Assembly (NCBI GenBank): GCA_051004015.1
Contig: JBPCKT010000038.1
Span: forward strand, 1 to 17,655
Reading direction: 5' to 3'
Source: SXOA01 sp051004015
Lineage (GTDB): Bacteria > Planctomycetota > Planctomycetia > Pirellulales > Pirellulaceae
DNA: 17,655 nucleotides
The position numbers and the translations under genes were made by a program. Below, piece after piece: positions 1 to 7,399 of this stretch (its first letter is position 1; each line of letters opens with the position of its first letter). Under the pieces are notes generated by a model. That model worked only from the letters and a program-made list of their open reading frames with translations, did not search any database and was not told where the DNA came from.

Positions 1-70
1 CGCGGAACGACCAGAAGATCCGGGGTTTTTTCGCGGATCTGCGGAGCACGCAGCCATTGCCTGAGTGACT

Positions 71-87
71 TGCACACTCTGTGTGCA
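71..87. repeat. Short perfect inverted repeat in the leading gap
   Basis: TGCACAC (71-77) and GTGTGCA (81-87) are perfect complements around a three-base loop. No T-tract follows, so it is not a standard intrinsic terminator. It lies just before the 24-nt repeat at 94-117 and may belong to the same mobile or regulatory patch. A second small inverted repeat, AGATCCG/CGGATCT, lies at 16-22 and 34-40. No gene is visible in bases 1-141. Confidence 0.35.
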
Positions 88-93
88 GGCATG

Positions 94-117
94 TCCGCTA
101 ACGGAGTGAGCGGACTA
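94..117 (+). repeat. REP-like 24-nt hairpin motif, copy 1
   Basis: The stretch runs TCCGCTAACGGAG then TGAGCGGACTA. Its arms GTCCGCT (93-99) and AGCGGAC (109-115) pair. A copy matching at 22 of 24 positions, in the same orientation, lies at 9369-9392. Sequence of this kind between genes resembles REP elements. It lies upstream of the aldo/keto reductase, so an N-terminal extension of that protein read through it (from 70) is unlikely to be real. Confidence 0.6.
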
Positions 118-141
118 CTATTCTTGCAACGACCAAACACC

Positions 142-1080
142 ATGCAGTACCGCCCTCTCGGCAACACCGGCCTCTCTCTCCCCGCGCTCAGCTTCGGCGC
201 GTCGTCGCTGGGGGCGGAGTTCCGGCAGGTGGATTTGCAGGAGGCGCTCAGGTCCGTGCATGCGGCCCTCGATTTGGGAATGAACTTCATCGATACGTCG
301 CCGTATTACGGCCGCGGGATGAGCGAAGTCCTCCTTGGCGTCGCCCTGCGGGGGATCCCGCGAGAAAAATATCTGCTGGGGACCAAGCTGGGGCGGTATG
401 ACGCGGCCCATTTCGATTTCTCGGCCCGCCGCGTGGTGGAGAGCGTGGACATCAGCCTGCACCGGATGGGGGTCAGCCATCTCGACATCATCCTCTGCCA
501 CGACATCGAGTTCGTGGAGATGAGCCAGATTGCCCTAGAGACGCTTCCCGCCCTCCGCCGCTTGCAGAAGCAGGGGAAGGTCCGCTTCGTCGGCATCAGC
601 GGCTATCCGATGAACATTTTCCGGTACGTCCTGGAGCGGGCGGAGCTGGACGTGGTGTTGTCGTACAACCACTACACGCTGCAGAACACCATGCTGGCGG
701 ATCTGGTGCCGTACCTCCGCTCCAAGGAGGTCGGCATCATGAACGCCGCCCCGTTCTCGGCCCGCCTGCTCACCAACCTCCCGCTGCCGCCGTGGCACAA
801 AGCGACGCCGCAGGTACGAGAAATCTGTCGTGCCGCCGCCGAGCATTGCCAAAAGCGCGGCGTGGACATCGCGCAGCTCGCTCTGCAATTCTCCGTGGCC
901 AACCAGGACCTCGCCACCTGCATCGTCGGCTCCGCGAATCCCGCCAACGTCCGCAAATGGGCCGAGTGGACCGCTCAGCCCATCGACACAACGCTCCTCG
1001 CCGAAGTCCAAACCATCCTTCGCCCCATCCACAACTGGTTCTATATTGAGGGCCGGCCGGAGAATAATGACCCAACGTAG
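142..1080 (+). CDS. Aldo/keto reductase, L-galactose dehydrogenase-like
   Basis: This is a cytoplasmic NAD(P)-dependent oxidoreductase of 312 residues, the normal size for a single-domain AKR barrel. The AKR catalytic tetrad is visible as D51 (NFIDTS), Y56 (PYYG), K82 (GTKLG) and H120 (CHDIEF). FGASSLG near the N terminus, CHDIEF, the ILSYxHY-like stretch LSYNHY and the ending around 'ILRPIHN' closely recall plant L-galactose dehydrogenase, which oxidises L-galactose at C1 to the lactone. L-fucose or another L-sugar of the same configuration is a possible substrate. ATG 142 is chosen because family homology begins at MQYRPLGNTG; the in-frame ATG at 70 would translate the repeat at 94-117. No clear Shine-Dalgarno is seen. 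The next two genes on this strand encode sugar-acid dehydrogenases, which supports a catabolic role. Its TAG stop lies inside the palindrome at 1077-1146. Confidence 0.85.
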   Translation: MQYRPLGNTGLSLPALSFGASSLGAEFRQVDLQEALRSVHAALDLGMNFIDTSPYYGRGMSEVLLGVALRGIPREKYLLGTKLGRYDAAHFDFSARRVVESVDISLHRMGVSHLDIILCHDIEFVEMSQIALETLPALRRLQKQGKVRFVGISGYPMNIFRYVLERAELDVVLSYNHYTLQNTMLADLVPYLRSKEVGIMNAAPFSARLLTNLPLPPWHKATPQVREICRAAAEHCQKRGVDIAQLALQFSVANQDLATCIVGSANPANVRKWAEWTAQPIDTTLLAEVQTILRPIHNWFYIEGRPENNDPT

Positions 1081-1146
1081 GATGGGACTCCAGTCCCGTC
1101 CGACTTACCTCGCTGCGAAACGGACGGGACTGGAGTCCCATCCTAC
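1077..1146. repeat. Perfect 26-bp inverted repeat with nested palindromes
   Basis: Left arm 1077-1102 (GTAGGATGGGACTCC... ending CCCGTCCG) and right arm 1121-1146 are perfect reverse complements separated by 18 bases (1103-1120). Each arm also contains its own small palindrome, GGGACT-CC-AGTCCC, so the element can fold as one long hairpin or as two side hairpins. The first four bases overlap the end of the upstream gene and include its TAG stop. The element ends 18 bases before the next ATG at 1165. It has no downstream T-tract. It looks like a REP/MITE-type dispersed element, and it may affect read-through from the reductase into the dehydrogenase. Confidence 0.9.
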
Positions 1147-1164
1147 TTCCACCCAAATCCACCT

Positions 1165-2187
1165 ATGAAAGCCCTCCAGCTCGCCGAGCCCAAAGCCTGG
1201 CGTCAGATCGATATCCCCCACCCGGAAAAGCCCGCTCCCGGCGAGGCCCTCGTCCGTGTCCACCGCGTCGGCATTTGCGGCACCGATATCAGCGGCTATC
1301 TTGGCAAGATGCCGTTCTTCAGCTATCCGCGGATTCCCGGGCACGAGCTCGGCGTGGAGGTCGTCGAGGTCGGCACGGGAGTGACCAACGTCAAAGCTGG
1401 CGACCGCTGCTCTGTCGAGCCCTACATCAACGACCCGGAAAGCTACGCCAGCCGGCATGGCCGCCCGAACTGCTGCGAGAAGCTGCAAGTCCTGGGCGTC
1501 CATCGGGACGGCGGCATGCGCCCGTTCTTCACGCTCCCCGCCCGCAAGCTGCATGTCTCCACCAAGCTCGCCTTCGACCAACTGGCCCTCGTCGAAACTC
1601 TCGCCATCGGCTGCCACGCGGTCAATCGGAGCCAGGTGGCGGAGGGGGAATACTGCCTGATCATCGGCGCGGGGCCGATTGGTCTCGCCACGCTGGAGTT
1701 CGTCAAGCTGACCGGGGCCAAGATCATCATGCTCGACATGAACGACACCCGCCTCAAGTTCTGCCGCGAGGTGATGGGGGTCCAGCACACCATCAAGCCG
1801 TCGGACAAGCTGGAGCAGGACCTCCGCGACCTGACCGAAGGGCACCTCCCCGAAGTCGTCATCGACGCCACCGGCAACAACCTCTCCATGTCAGCCGCCT
1901 TCGGCTACGTCGCCCCCGGCGGGCGGCTGGTGTACGTCGGCATCACGACCGACGAGGTCAAATTCCGCCACCCGATCTTCCACCGGCCGGAAGGAACCCT
2001 CCTCTGCTCCCGCAACGCCCTCCCCGCCGACTTCACCCGCATCATCAAGCTCATCGAAGACGGCCAGATCAACACGCAGCCCTGGATCACCCACCGGGCC
2101 GCGTTCGACGAGCTGATCGAAGTCTTCCCCTCCTACACGCGGCCGGAGACGGGAGTCATCAAGGCAGTGGTGGAGGTAGACGAATAG
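1165..2187 (+). CDS. Zinc-type alcohol dehydrogenase, L-galactonate 5-dehydrogenase/RspB-like
   Basis: This is a 340-residue medium-chain dehydrogenase. The catalytic-zinc side shows C38 (GICGTD), H60-E61 (PGHE) and E144 (VETLAIG). The Rossmann fold follows at GAGPIG (168-173). The pattern 'NCCEKLQVLGVHRDGG' (102-117) is typical of the branch containing L-galactonate 5-dehydrogenase (YjjN) and RspB. The usual structural-zinc cysteines are mostly absent: the stretch PYINDPESYASRHGRPNCC keeps only C103 and C104. The likely reaction is NAD-dependent oxidation of an L-aldonate such as L-galactonate to D-tagaturonate, the substrate of the next enzyme. No Shine-Dalgarno is obvious before ATG 1165, which follows a 26-bp palindrome. 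Its TAG stop overlaps the GTG start of the next gene by one base, so the two are probably translationally coupled. The exact substrate is inferred. Confidence 0.82.
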   Translation: MKALQLAEPKAWRQIDIPHPEKPAPGEALVRVHRVGICGTDISGYLGKMPFFSYPRIPGHELGVEVVEVGTGVTNVKAGDRCSVEPYINDPESYASRHGRPNCCEKLQVLGVHRDGGMRPFFTLPARKLHVSTKLAFDQLALVETLAIGCHAVNRSQVAEGEYCLIIGAGPIGLATLEFVKLTGAKIIMLDMNDTRLKFCREVMGVQHTIKPSDKLEQDLRDLTEGHLPEVVIDATGNNLSMSAAFGYVAPGGRLVYVGITTDEVKFRHPIFHRPEGTLLCSRNALPADFTRIIKLIEDGQINTQPWITHRAAFDELIEVFPSYTRPETGVIKAVVEVDE

Positions 2188-3353
2188 TGACACTTCCTGA
2201 AACCATCCTTCAATTCGGCACCGGCCGGTTTCTGCGGGCGTTCGTGGACCGCTTCGTGCAGCAGGCCAACGACGAGGGGCAAGCGGTCGGTCGCGTCGTT
2301 GCCGTGCAGTCCACCGGTAATGACCGCGCGGACCTGCTGGGGGATCAGGGCAAGGGCTATCACGTCCTGGTCCGCGGCTATGAAGAGGGCCAGCTTGTCG
2401 AGCGGGTGGACGAAGTCAAGTCCATCAGCCGCGGGCTGGTGGCGGCGACGGATTGGCGGGAGGTTTTGGAGGTTGCCCGCTCGCCGCAGCTCAAGTACAT
2501 CGTCAGCAACACGACGGAGTCGGGGTATAAGCTCGATCCCGCGGACACGCTTCATTCCGCCCCAGGTGCGTCCTTTCCCGCCAAGCTCACCCGCGTCTTG
2601 TGGGAGCGGTATCAAGCTTCCCAGTCGCCGCTGGTCATCCTGCCTTGCGAGCTGATCGAGCGGAACGCCGAAAAACTGCGGGACCTGGTGCGGCAGCAGA
2701 TCCTGGCCTGGCAACTGCCGGTGACGTTTGAGCCGTGGGTGCGGGAGGAGTGCGTCTGGCTCTGCAACCTGGTGGACTGCATGGTCACGCGGGCTCCGGC
2801 GGACCATCTGCTCGTGAAGACGGACCCGCTGCTGATCCACGCGGAGCCCTACGCGCTGTGGGCCATCGAAAAGCCGCCGGTCCGCCGAGCGAGCGAATCG
2901 GGGATCATTTCCCTCGGCAACCGGTTCCTGGATCAGCCGATCAAGCTGTTCGATCATCCGGCCATCCAGATGGTGGACGATCTGACGCCGTACTATCTGC
3001 GGAAGGTGCGGATGCTCAACGGCCTGCACACGGCGATGGTCGGCAAGTTCCTCTCCCTGGGATTTAAGACGGTGCAAGAAGTCCTGGCCGACAAGGAAGC
3101 GCTGAAGTGGGTCCGCGCTCTGTTGTATGAAGAGATCGTCCCGACCATTGCCTACCGCATCAGCGGCGTGGCGGAGTTTGCCGACCAGACCTTCGACCGG
3201 CTGCGGAATCCGTTCCTGGCCCATCAACTCAGCGAAATTGCCGCGGGGCATGAAGACAAAGTGCGAGTCCGTTTGCAACCCACTTTCGACGAGTATCAGA
3301 AGCTATTCGGCAAAGTTCCGCCGCGGCTGGGAGCGGTGATGAAACAAGCCTGA
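2187..3353 (+). CDS. uxaB: Tagaturonate reductase-like, mannitol dehydrogenase family
   Basis: The protein is 388 residues, cytoplasmic and NAD-dependent. The N terminus PETILQFGTGRFLRAF is the nucleotide-binding signature of UxaB-type altronate oxidoreductases. NTTESGY (108-114), PCELIERN (153-160) and the catalytic K273/N278/H281 in RKVRMLNGLH follow in family order. It would interconvert D-tagaturonate and D-altronate. The start is GTG 2187, overlapping the TAG stop of the upstream dehydrogenase (TAGTG) with GGAGG ten bases before it; no ATG lies nearby in frame. Two oddities: it is roughly 90 residues shorter than the E. coli enzyme, and the usual 'VDRI' motif reads VDCM (197-200). The gene ends 11 bases from the convergent sulfatase stop. 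Fructuronate reductase or mannitol dehydrogenase are alternatives, but the N terminus favours UxaB. Confidence 0.82.
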   Translation: MTLPETILQFGTGRFLRAFVDRFVQQANDEGQAVGRVVAVQSTGNDRADLLGDQGKGYHVLVRGYEEGQLVERVDEVKSISRGLVAATDWREVLEVARSPQLKYIVSNTTESGYKLDPADTLHSAPGASFPAKLTRVLWERYQASQSPLVILPCELIERNAEKLRDLVRQQILAWQLPVTFEPWVREECVWLCNLVDCMVTRAPADHLLVKTDPLLIHAEPYALWAIEKPPVRRASESGIISLGNRFLDQPIKLFDHPAIQMVDDLTPYYLRKVRMLNGLHTAMVGKFLSLGFKTVQEVLADKEALKWVRALLYEEIVPTIAYRISGVAEFADQTFDRLRNPFLAHQLSEIAAGHEDKVRVRLQPTFDEYQKLFGKVPPRLGAVMKQA

Positions 3354-3364
3354 ATCGCACCACT

Positions 3365-5191
3365 CTACTTCGGCAACAGCCGCACTTGCCGCAGGTCCAT
3401 GACGGCCACACCGGGCTTCTTGACGGGCTTCACGGTGAACGAGTGCCGGCCGGCTTTGTCCAAGGTCACTTCGCCGATGGTTCGGGGGACGAAGTTTTGA
3501 AAGCCCCCTGTCTCCTCGACCGTGAAGGTGAGCTTTTGCTCGCCGCTGGCCACTTCGACCTCGCTGCCGCCGCTGCCGTTGCCGCAGCCCACGAGCATCT
3601 CGACGTCGAACTTGCCGGGAGTCTTGACGACGAATTCAAAGCTGGCCCAGTCGTCCTGGCGAACCCAGTAGCCGAGCGTATTCTTGTGCGCCAGCGGCTC
3701 GAAGCGGAGCATGATGCCGTGGACATGGGCGGTTCGGGCGTGCATCGTGATGATGCCTGCCTTGTCCTGGGGATTGGGATGGTAGTCGGGATTGGCGGAC
3801 ATCATCTGGGCAGCCACGGAAATCCGCCAGGAGTCGAGCTTGTCCGCCAGCTCACGGACTTTGTCCGGTTCCTGGTCGGACAGGTTCGTCCCTTCGCGCG
3901 GGTCGTTTTTCAGATGGAAGAGCTCGCGGCGGCCGTCCTCGTAAAACTCAATCAGCTTGTAGTCCCCGGCGCGGATGGCGGCGCCGGGTTTGGCGGTCTG
4001 ATTCGAATAGTGCGGGTAGTGCCAGTAGAAAGCGTCGCGCTTAACGATGTCGGACTGTTTGAGAAGCGGGACGAGCGAGAGGCCGTCGCATTGTCTTTGG
4101 TCTCCTGCCACTCGGCAAAGATCCAAAATCGTCGGCAGGTAATCGATGCTGCAGACGGGTGTGCCGCAAGTCGTGGCGGACTTAATGCTTCCCGGCCAGC
4201 GAACGATGAGAGGGACGCGAATGCCCCCTTCGTAGAGATGCCCTTTGCCGTCCCGGAGCGGCGTGTTGATCGTGGAAGGGGTGTTGGCTCCTTCCGCCGT
4301 TGCCAGGCCGCCGTTGTCGGACGTGAAGAGGACGATGGTCTGCTCGCTGAGCTTCAGCTCGTCAAGCTCTTTCAGGATGCGGCCCACGCTGTCGTCGGCA
4401 CTCTCCAGCATGGCGGCATAGATGGGGTTGCTTTGCTGGCCGGGGCGGTTTTTTCCCGCCTCATATTTGGCGATGAGCTCCCGCTTGGCTTGCAGCGGCG
4501 TGTGGACGGCGAAGTGCGGGAGGTAAAGGAAGAAAGGGTGGTCCTTGTTGTCTCGAACGAACTTGACCGCGGCATCGGTGAAGAGGTCGGTGAGGTACGC
4601 ACCCTTCGGCGCGTCTTCGAGCCCCGGCGCCCCGCGCCCCTGCTTGTCGTTGAACGGAGCGAAGTACCCGGCTGGACTTCCCTTTTCATTGCCGCCGACG
4701 TTGAGATCGAACCCTTGCTCCCGCGGGCCAAAACCCTTGCCGCCCAAGTGCCATTTGCCCACGTGCGCCGTTGCATAGCCGGCCACCTTCAGGTGCTCCG
4801 CGAGCGTGACTTCCTCCAGCGGCAATTCCTGGCGGAAATTCGGACGGCTGAGCATCTGGCCGGGCATGTCGCCCCGTCCCGGCAGCCAGTCGGTCAGGTG
4901 CAGCCGGGCCGGCCATTTGCCCGTCATGATGCTGGCGCGTGTCGGCGAGCAGACGGGGCAGGCGGCATAGGCCGCGGTGAACCGCATCCCCTCCGCGGCA
5001 AGGCGGTCGATGTTCGGCGTCTTGTGATAGGTGCTGCCGTAACAGCCCAGGTCCGCCCAACCCAGATCGTCCAGGAGGATGAGGATCACATTGGGGCGGG
5101 GAGATTCCTCTGCGATGGTGGCCACAGGTTCCACAACCACAAGGGCCAGTCCGAACAAGGCCATCAGAGACAGGAATCGCGGCTGCAACAT
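3365..5191 (-). CDS. Secreted FGly sulfatase with C-terminal carbohydrate-binding-like domain
   Basis: This is a 608-residue exported hydrolase that removes sulfate esters. It begins with a Sec signal peptide whose cleavage is likely after A27 (VATIA). The alkaline-phosphatase-like sulfatase fold shows metal ligands D41-D42 (LLDDLG), the formylglycine signature C81-S-P-T-R85, K146 and H148 (GKWHLG), H230 (AVHTPL), D292-N293 (TSDNGG) and K316. C81 would need a maturase (FGE or anSME) encoded elsewhere. After about residue 484 comes a beta-sandwich-like domain (NTLGYWVRQDDWASFEF ... GCGNGSGGSEVEV ... GGFQNFVPR), of a type attached to planctomycete sulfatases and fucosidases and probably glycan binding. 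GGAG sits seven bases before ATG 5191, supporting that start. It lies 55 bases downstream of the polyferredoxin gene and may share its transcript. Substrate is not determinable from sequence; a sulfated algal polysaccharide is a guess. Confidence 0.93.
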   Translation of the reverse strand: MLQPRFLSLMALFGLALVVVEPVATIAEESPRPNVILILLDDLGWADLGCYGSTYHKTPNIDRLAAEGMRFTAAYAACPVCSPTRASIMTGKWPARLHLTDWLPGRGDMPGQMLSRPNFRQELPLEEVTLAEHLKVAGYATAHVGKWHLGGKGFGPREQGFDLNVGGNEKGSPAGYFAPFNDKQGRGAPGLEDAPKGAYLTDLFTDAAVKFVRDNKDHPFFLYLPHFAVHTPLQAKRELIAKYEAGKNRPGQQSNPIYAAMLESADDSVGRILKELDELKLSEQTIVLFTSDNGGLATAEGANTPSTINTPLRDGKGHLYEGGIRVPLIVRWPGSIKSATTCGTPVCSIDYLPTILDLCRVAGDQRQCDGLSLVPLLKQSDIVKRDAFYWHYPHYSNQTAKPGAAIRAGDYKLIEFYEDGRRELFHLKNDPREGTNLSDQEPDKVRELADKLDSWRISVAAQMMSANPDYHPNPQDKAGIITMHARTAHVHGIMLRFEPLAHKNTLGYWVRQDDWASFEFVVKTPGKFDVEMLVGCGNGSGGSEVEVASGEQKLTFTVEETGGFQNFVPRTIGEVTLDKAGRHSFTVKPVKKPGVAVMDLRQVRLLPK

Positions 5192-5246
5192 GACCAGGCT
5201 CCAGGATCGAGGAAAGCTGTTCTCACCAGCAGTTTATCAGGGCGCA

Positions 5247-7370
5247 CTATTTCAAAAACTCCGGCAGGTAATCTCCACGTCCCGCAGGCTCAGAAGAAGC
5301 CTTTTTCTGCTCTGCCTCCGCATCCCGCAGCTCCTGGTAACTGCCGGTGAACAGCCGGTCTTCTTTGCCTTCGCCGGCGCGGATGATGATGGCGGATTCG
5401 CTGAGCAGCTTCTTTTCCAGCACATTGATGCCGTAGCAGCGAGTCTGGCAGAGCCCGCATCCGACGCACTTTTCCGCGACGACGACGGGGGCGATAAAGC
5501 CAGTTCCTTCGACGGGCAGGCCGGCGGCATCGACCTCAGTGCGGACTTGCATGAACTCGATGGCGTTGTAGCCGGCATGGACGCACTCATCGACGCACAG
5601 TTGGCAGGCTTCTTTGGCGGCATGAGGCAAACAAGTCTGCAGGTTCACTTCCGCCAGGCCCATGCGGGCGACCTTCTTCTCCGCGAGCGGCAACGCACGA
5701 ATCGCGCCGGTAGGGCAGACCTGGCCGCAATTGTTGCAGCTCGATTCGCAGCCGGCCCAATCGGCGACGACTTGCGGCGTCCAAAGCCCTTCCAGTCCTT
5801 GCTGAAAGCCGAGCGGATGGAGGACGTTATTCGGGCAGGCTTTGAAGCATTCTCCGCAGCGGATGCAAAGCTCCAGGAATTCTTGCTCCGGCACGCTGCC
5901 CGGCGGACGGACCGGGCGCGGCGAGTTGGGATCCGACAGATTAGCGCCGCTGACCTTCGTCCCCAGGGCCAGCGCCGCGCCGCCGACAATGCCGGCCGCG
6001 GTGCCCGCCGCCAGTGAAATGAATCCACGCCTGCCAATTGCAGTCTCGCGCGTCGGCGGGTCGTTCTCGATTTTCAGCTCGATGCGGTTCCACCGCTCAA
6101 CGAACTTGATGGCCTGCGTGGGGCAGACGCCGCCGCAGCTTTGGCAGAGGGTGCAGTCGGACGTGCGGGTGGTGAAGTCCGGCTTGATGGCGTCGAACGG
6201 GCAAATCTCCACGCACTTGTTGCAGTTGATGCAACTGCTTTCGACCTTCCGCTCGCTCACTCGTAGCAGGTTGCCCAGCGAGAAGACCACGCCGCTGGGG
6301 CAGACGTACTTGCACCAGAACCGGGGCTTGAAAAAGCCGAGGCCGAGAACCGCAAAGAATAGCACCAGCGAGAGGAAGTGGCCGGCGTTCATCGGCGGCA
6401 CCTGATGCCATCCACGCTCCAGGCCGGTTTGCAGCGGGTCGAAGAGGAACAGCAGGCCGCGGGTGATGACCGGGATGGCCGCGACGAAGCCGGTGACGAG
6501 CACGCCGAACATCGAGGCCACCAGCGTCCCCAGCAGCAGGTAATACTTGATGTGTACCCACCAACCGTCGTCCGCCACGCGGAAGCGAGTGACTCGTTTG
6601 CCGATGGCCCAGTCGAAGAGGTCGATGAGCGTGCCGAGCGGGCAGAGATACCCGCAAAAGCCGCGCGGAACGATGACGCCGACCGCCAGGATGCCAACCG
6701 CGAAAATCAGCGACCAGGCCCAAGTGCGGGAGGCGAGCGACGTGGAGATGGCAACGAGCGGGTCGATGATCAGGAAAAACTCGGCGTGGATTTTCTCTTT
6801 GGCCGCGAGCGAATCCGCGTAGTGGCTTGGCCACTTCCCCGGCGGGTCTTGCGAAAGGTCCCACGGGCCGCCGAGACTGAAGCGGAGGTCCTCCAGCTTG
6901 TCCGGCGATACGTCCTTCTCCGGCGCGAGAACGATCCGTCCCACGGCCGCTTCCTTCACCCGCCAACTGCCCCGATCGGATGCGAAAACGATCATTCCCG
7001 GAGTCAGACTGGCAATTTCTCCCTGCGGCTTTTCCAGAATGAGCGATTGGTCGTCCGCAATCTTCGTCGGCTGCCAGGCGGGCCAGACCAGGCTCGGCCG
7101 GGCGGTGTAGGGATAGCAGACGTAGTAGAAGAGGACCAGGAACAGGACAAAGCAGACCCCCTGAATGACCCTTCGCCAAGGAGCCGCCACCCAGCTCGGC
7201 CCCAGCCACTTCAGCGTCCGCCGGACCAGCCCCGGCTTGCCGGTGACGCGGTCGGCAAACAGGACGGCCGGCAAGACCCGCTTCGCTCCGCGCAGCAGCC
7301 ACCCGTCCCGCGGCAGCGGGGCGTTCTTTTTTGTTTTGCGCAAAAACGGCAGGAAAATGTCCAGACGCAT
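5247..7370 (-). CDS. Membrane polyferredoxin, NapH-like/NapG-like fusion with six Fe-S motifs
   Basis: This is a 707-residue inner-membrane electron carrier. Hydrophobic segments lie near residues 68-90, 217-236, 272-297 and 329-348. CxxxCP motifs at C239/C243 and C353/C357 are typical of the NapH/NosR/CcoG membrane family. Six 4Fe-4S-type cysteine groups follow: C380-C390, C406-C416, C502-C512, C541-C552, C580-C596 and C635-C645. Between the second and third is GRRGFISLAAGTAAG (446-460), a twin-arginine-like segment as at the N terminus of NapG/MauM proteins, so two proteins normally separate appear fused. There is no CxxCH haem site and no FMN-binding motif. ATG 7368-7370 is preferred because the upstream in-frame extension (ATG 7496) would translate a repeat as GWKPTPLL. 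Neither start has a strong Shine-Dalgarno. A partner could be the FMN-binding protein at 9400-10731. Confidence 0.85.
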   Translation of the reverse strand: MRLDIFLPFLRKTKKNAPLPRDGWLLRGAKRVLPAVLFADRVTGKPGLVRRTLKWLGPSWVAAPWRRVIQGVCFVLFLVLFYYVCYPYTARPSLVWPAWQPTKIADDQSLILEKPQGEIASLTPGMIVFASDRGSWRVKEAAVGRIVLAPEKDVSPDKLEDLRFSLGGPWDLSQDPPGKWPSHYADSLAAKEKIHAEFFLIIDPLVAISTSLASRTWAWSLIFAVGILAVGVIVPRGFCGYLCPLGTLIDLFDWAIGKRVTRFRVADDGWWVHIKYYLLLGTLVASMFGVLVTGFVAAIPVITRGLLFLFDPLQTGLERGWHQVPPMNAGHFLSLVLFFAVLGLGFFKPRFWCKYVCPSGVVFSLGNLLRVSERKVESSCINCNKCVEICPFDAIKPDFTTRTSDCTLCQSCGGVCPTQAIKFVERWNRIELKIENDPPTRETAIGRRGFISLAAGTAAGIVGGAALALGTKVSGANLSDPNSPRPVRPPGSVPEQEFLELCIRCGECFKACPNNVLHPLGFQQGLEGLWTPQVVADWAGCESSCNNCGQVCPTGAIRALPLAEKKVARMGLAEVNLQTCLPHAAKEACQLCVDECVHAGYNAIEFMQVRTEVDAAGLPVEGTGFIAPVVVAEKCVGCGLCQTRCYGINVLEKKLLSESAIIIRAGEGKEDRLFTGSYQELRDAEAEQKKASSEPAGRGDYLPEFLK

Positions 7371-7378
7371 CAGTAGTG

Positions 7379-7399
7379 GGGTAGGCTTCCAGCCTGCCC
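7379..7399. repeat. Short palindromic repeat abutting a start codon
   Basis: Arms 7379-7387 (GGGTAGGCT) and 7391-7399 (AGCCTGCCC) pair over nine bases with one G-T pair, around a TCC loop. The element ends eight bases from ATG 7370 of the polyferredoxin gene and occupies the place where its Shine-Dalgarno should be. Its style (a GTAGG start and an internal short palindrome) recalls the element at 1077-1146, although the sequences differ. It probably belongs to a dispersed family, but only one copy is visible in this window. Confidence 0.5.

Noticed and set aside
1275..2186. In-frame N-terminal extension of the UxaB-like protein
   Set aside because: The extension is Arg/Pro-rich, out-of-frame reading of the alcohol dehydrogenase; homology starts exactly at GTG 2187.
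3386..5350. 654-codon open frame on the plus strand, opposite the sulfatase
   Set aside because: It is antisense to a sulfatase with complete active-site motifs, its translation has no recognisable domain, and long antisense frames are expected in GC-rich DNA.
6378..7376. 332-codon open frame on the plus strand, opposite the polyferredoxin
   Set aside because: The translation is Arg/Glu/Asp-rich with no domain pattern and mirrors codon-position GC bias of the real gene.
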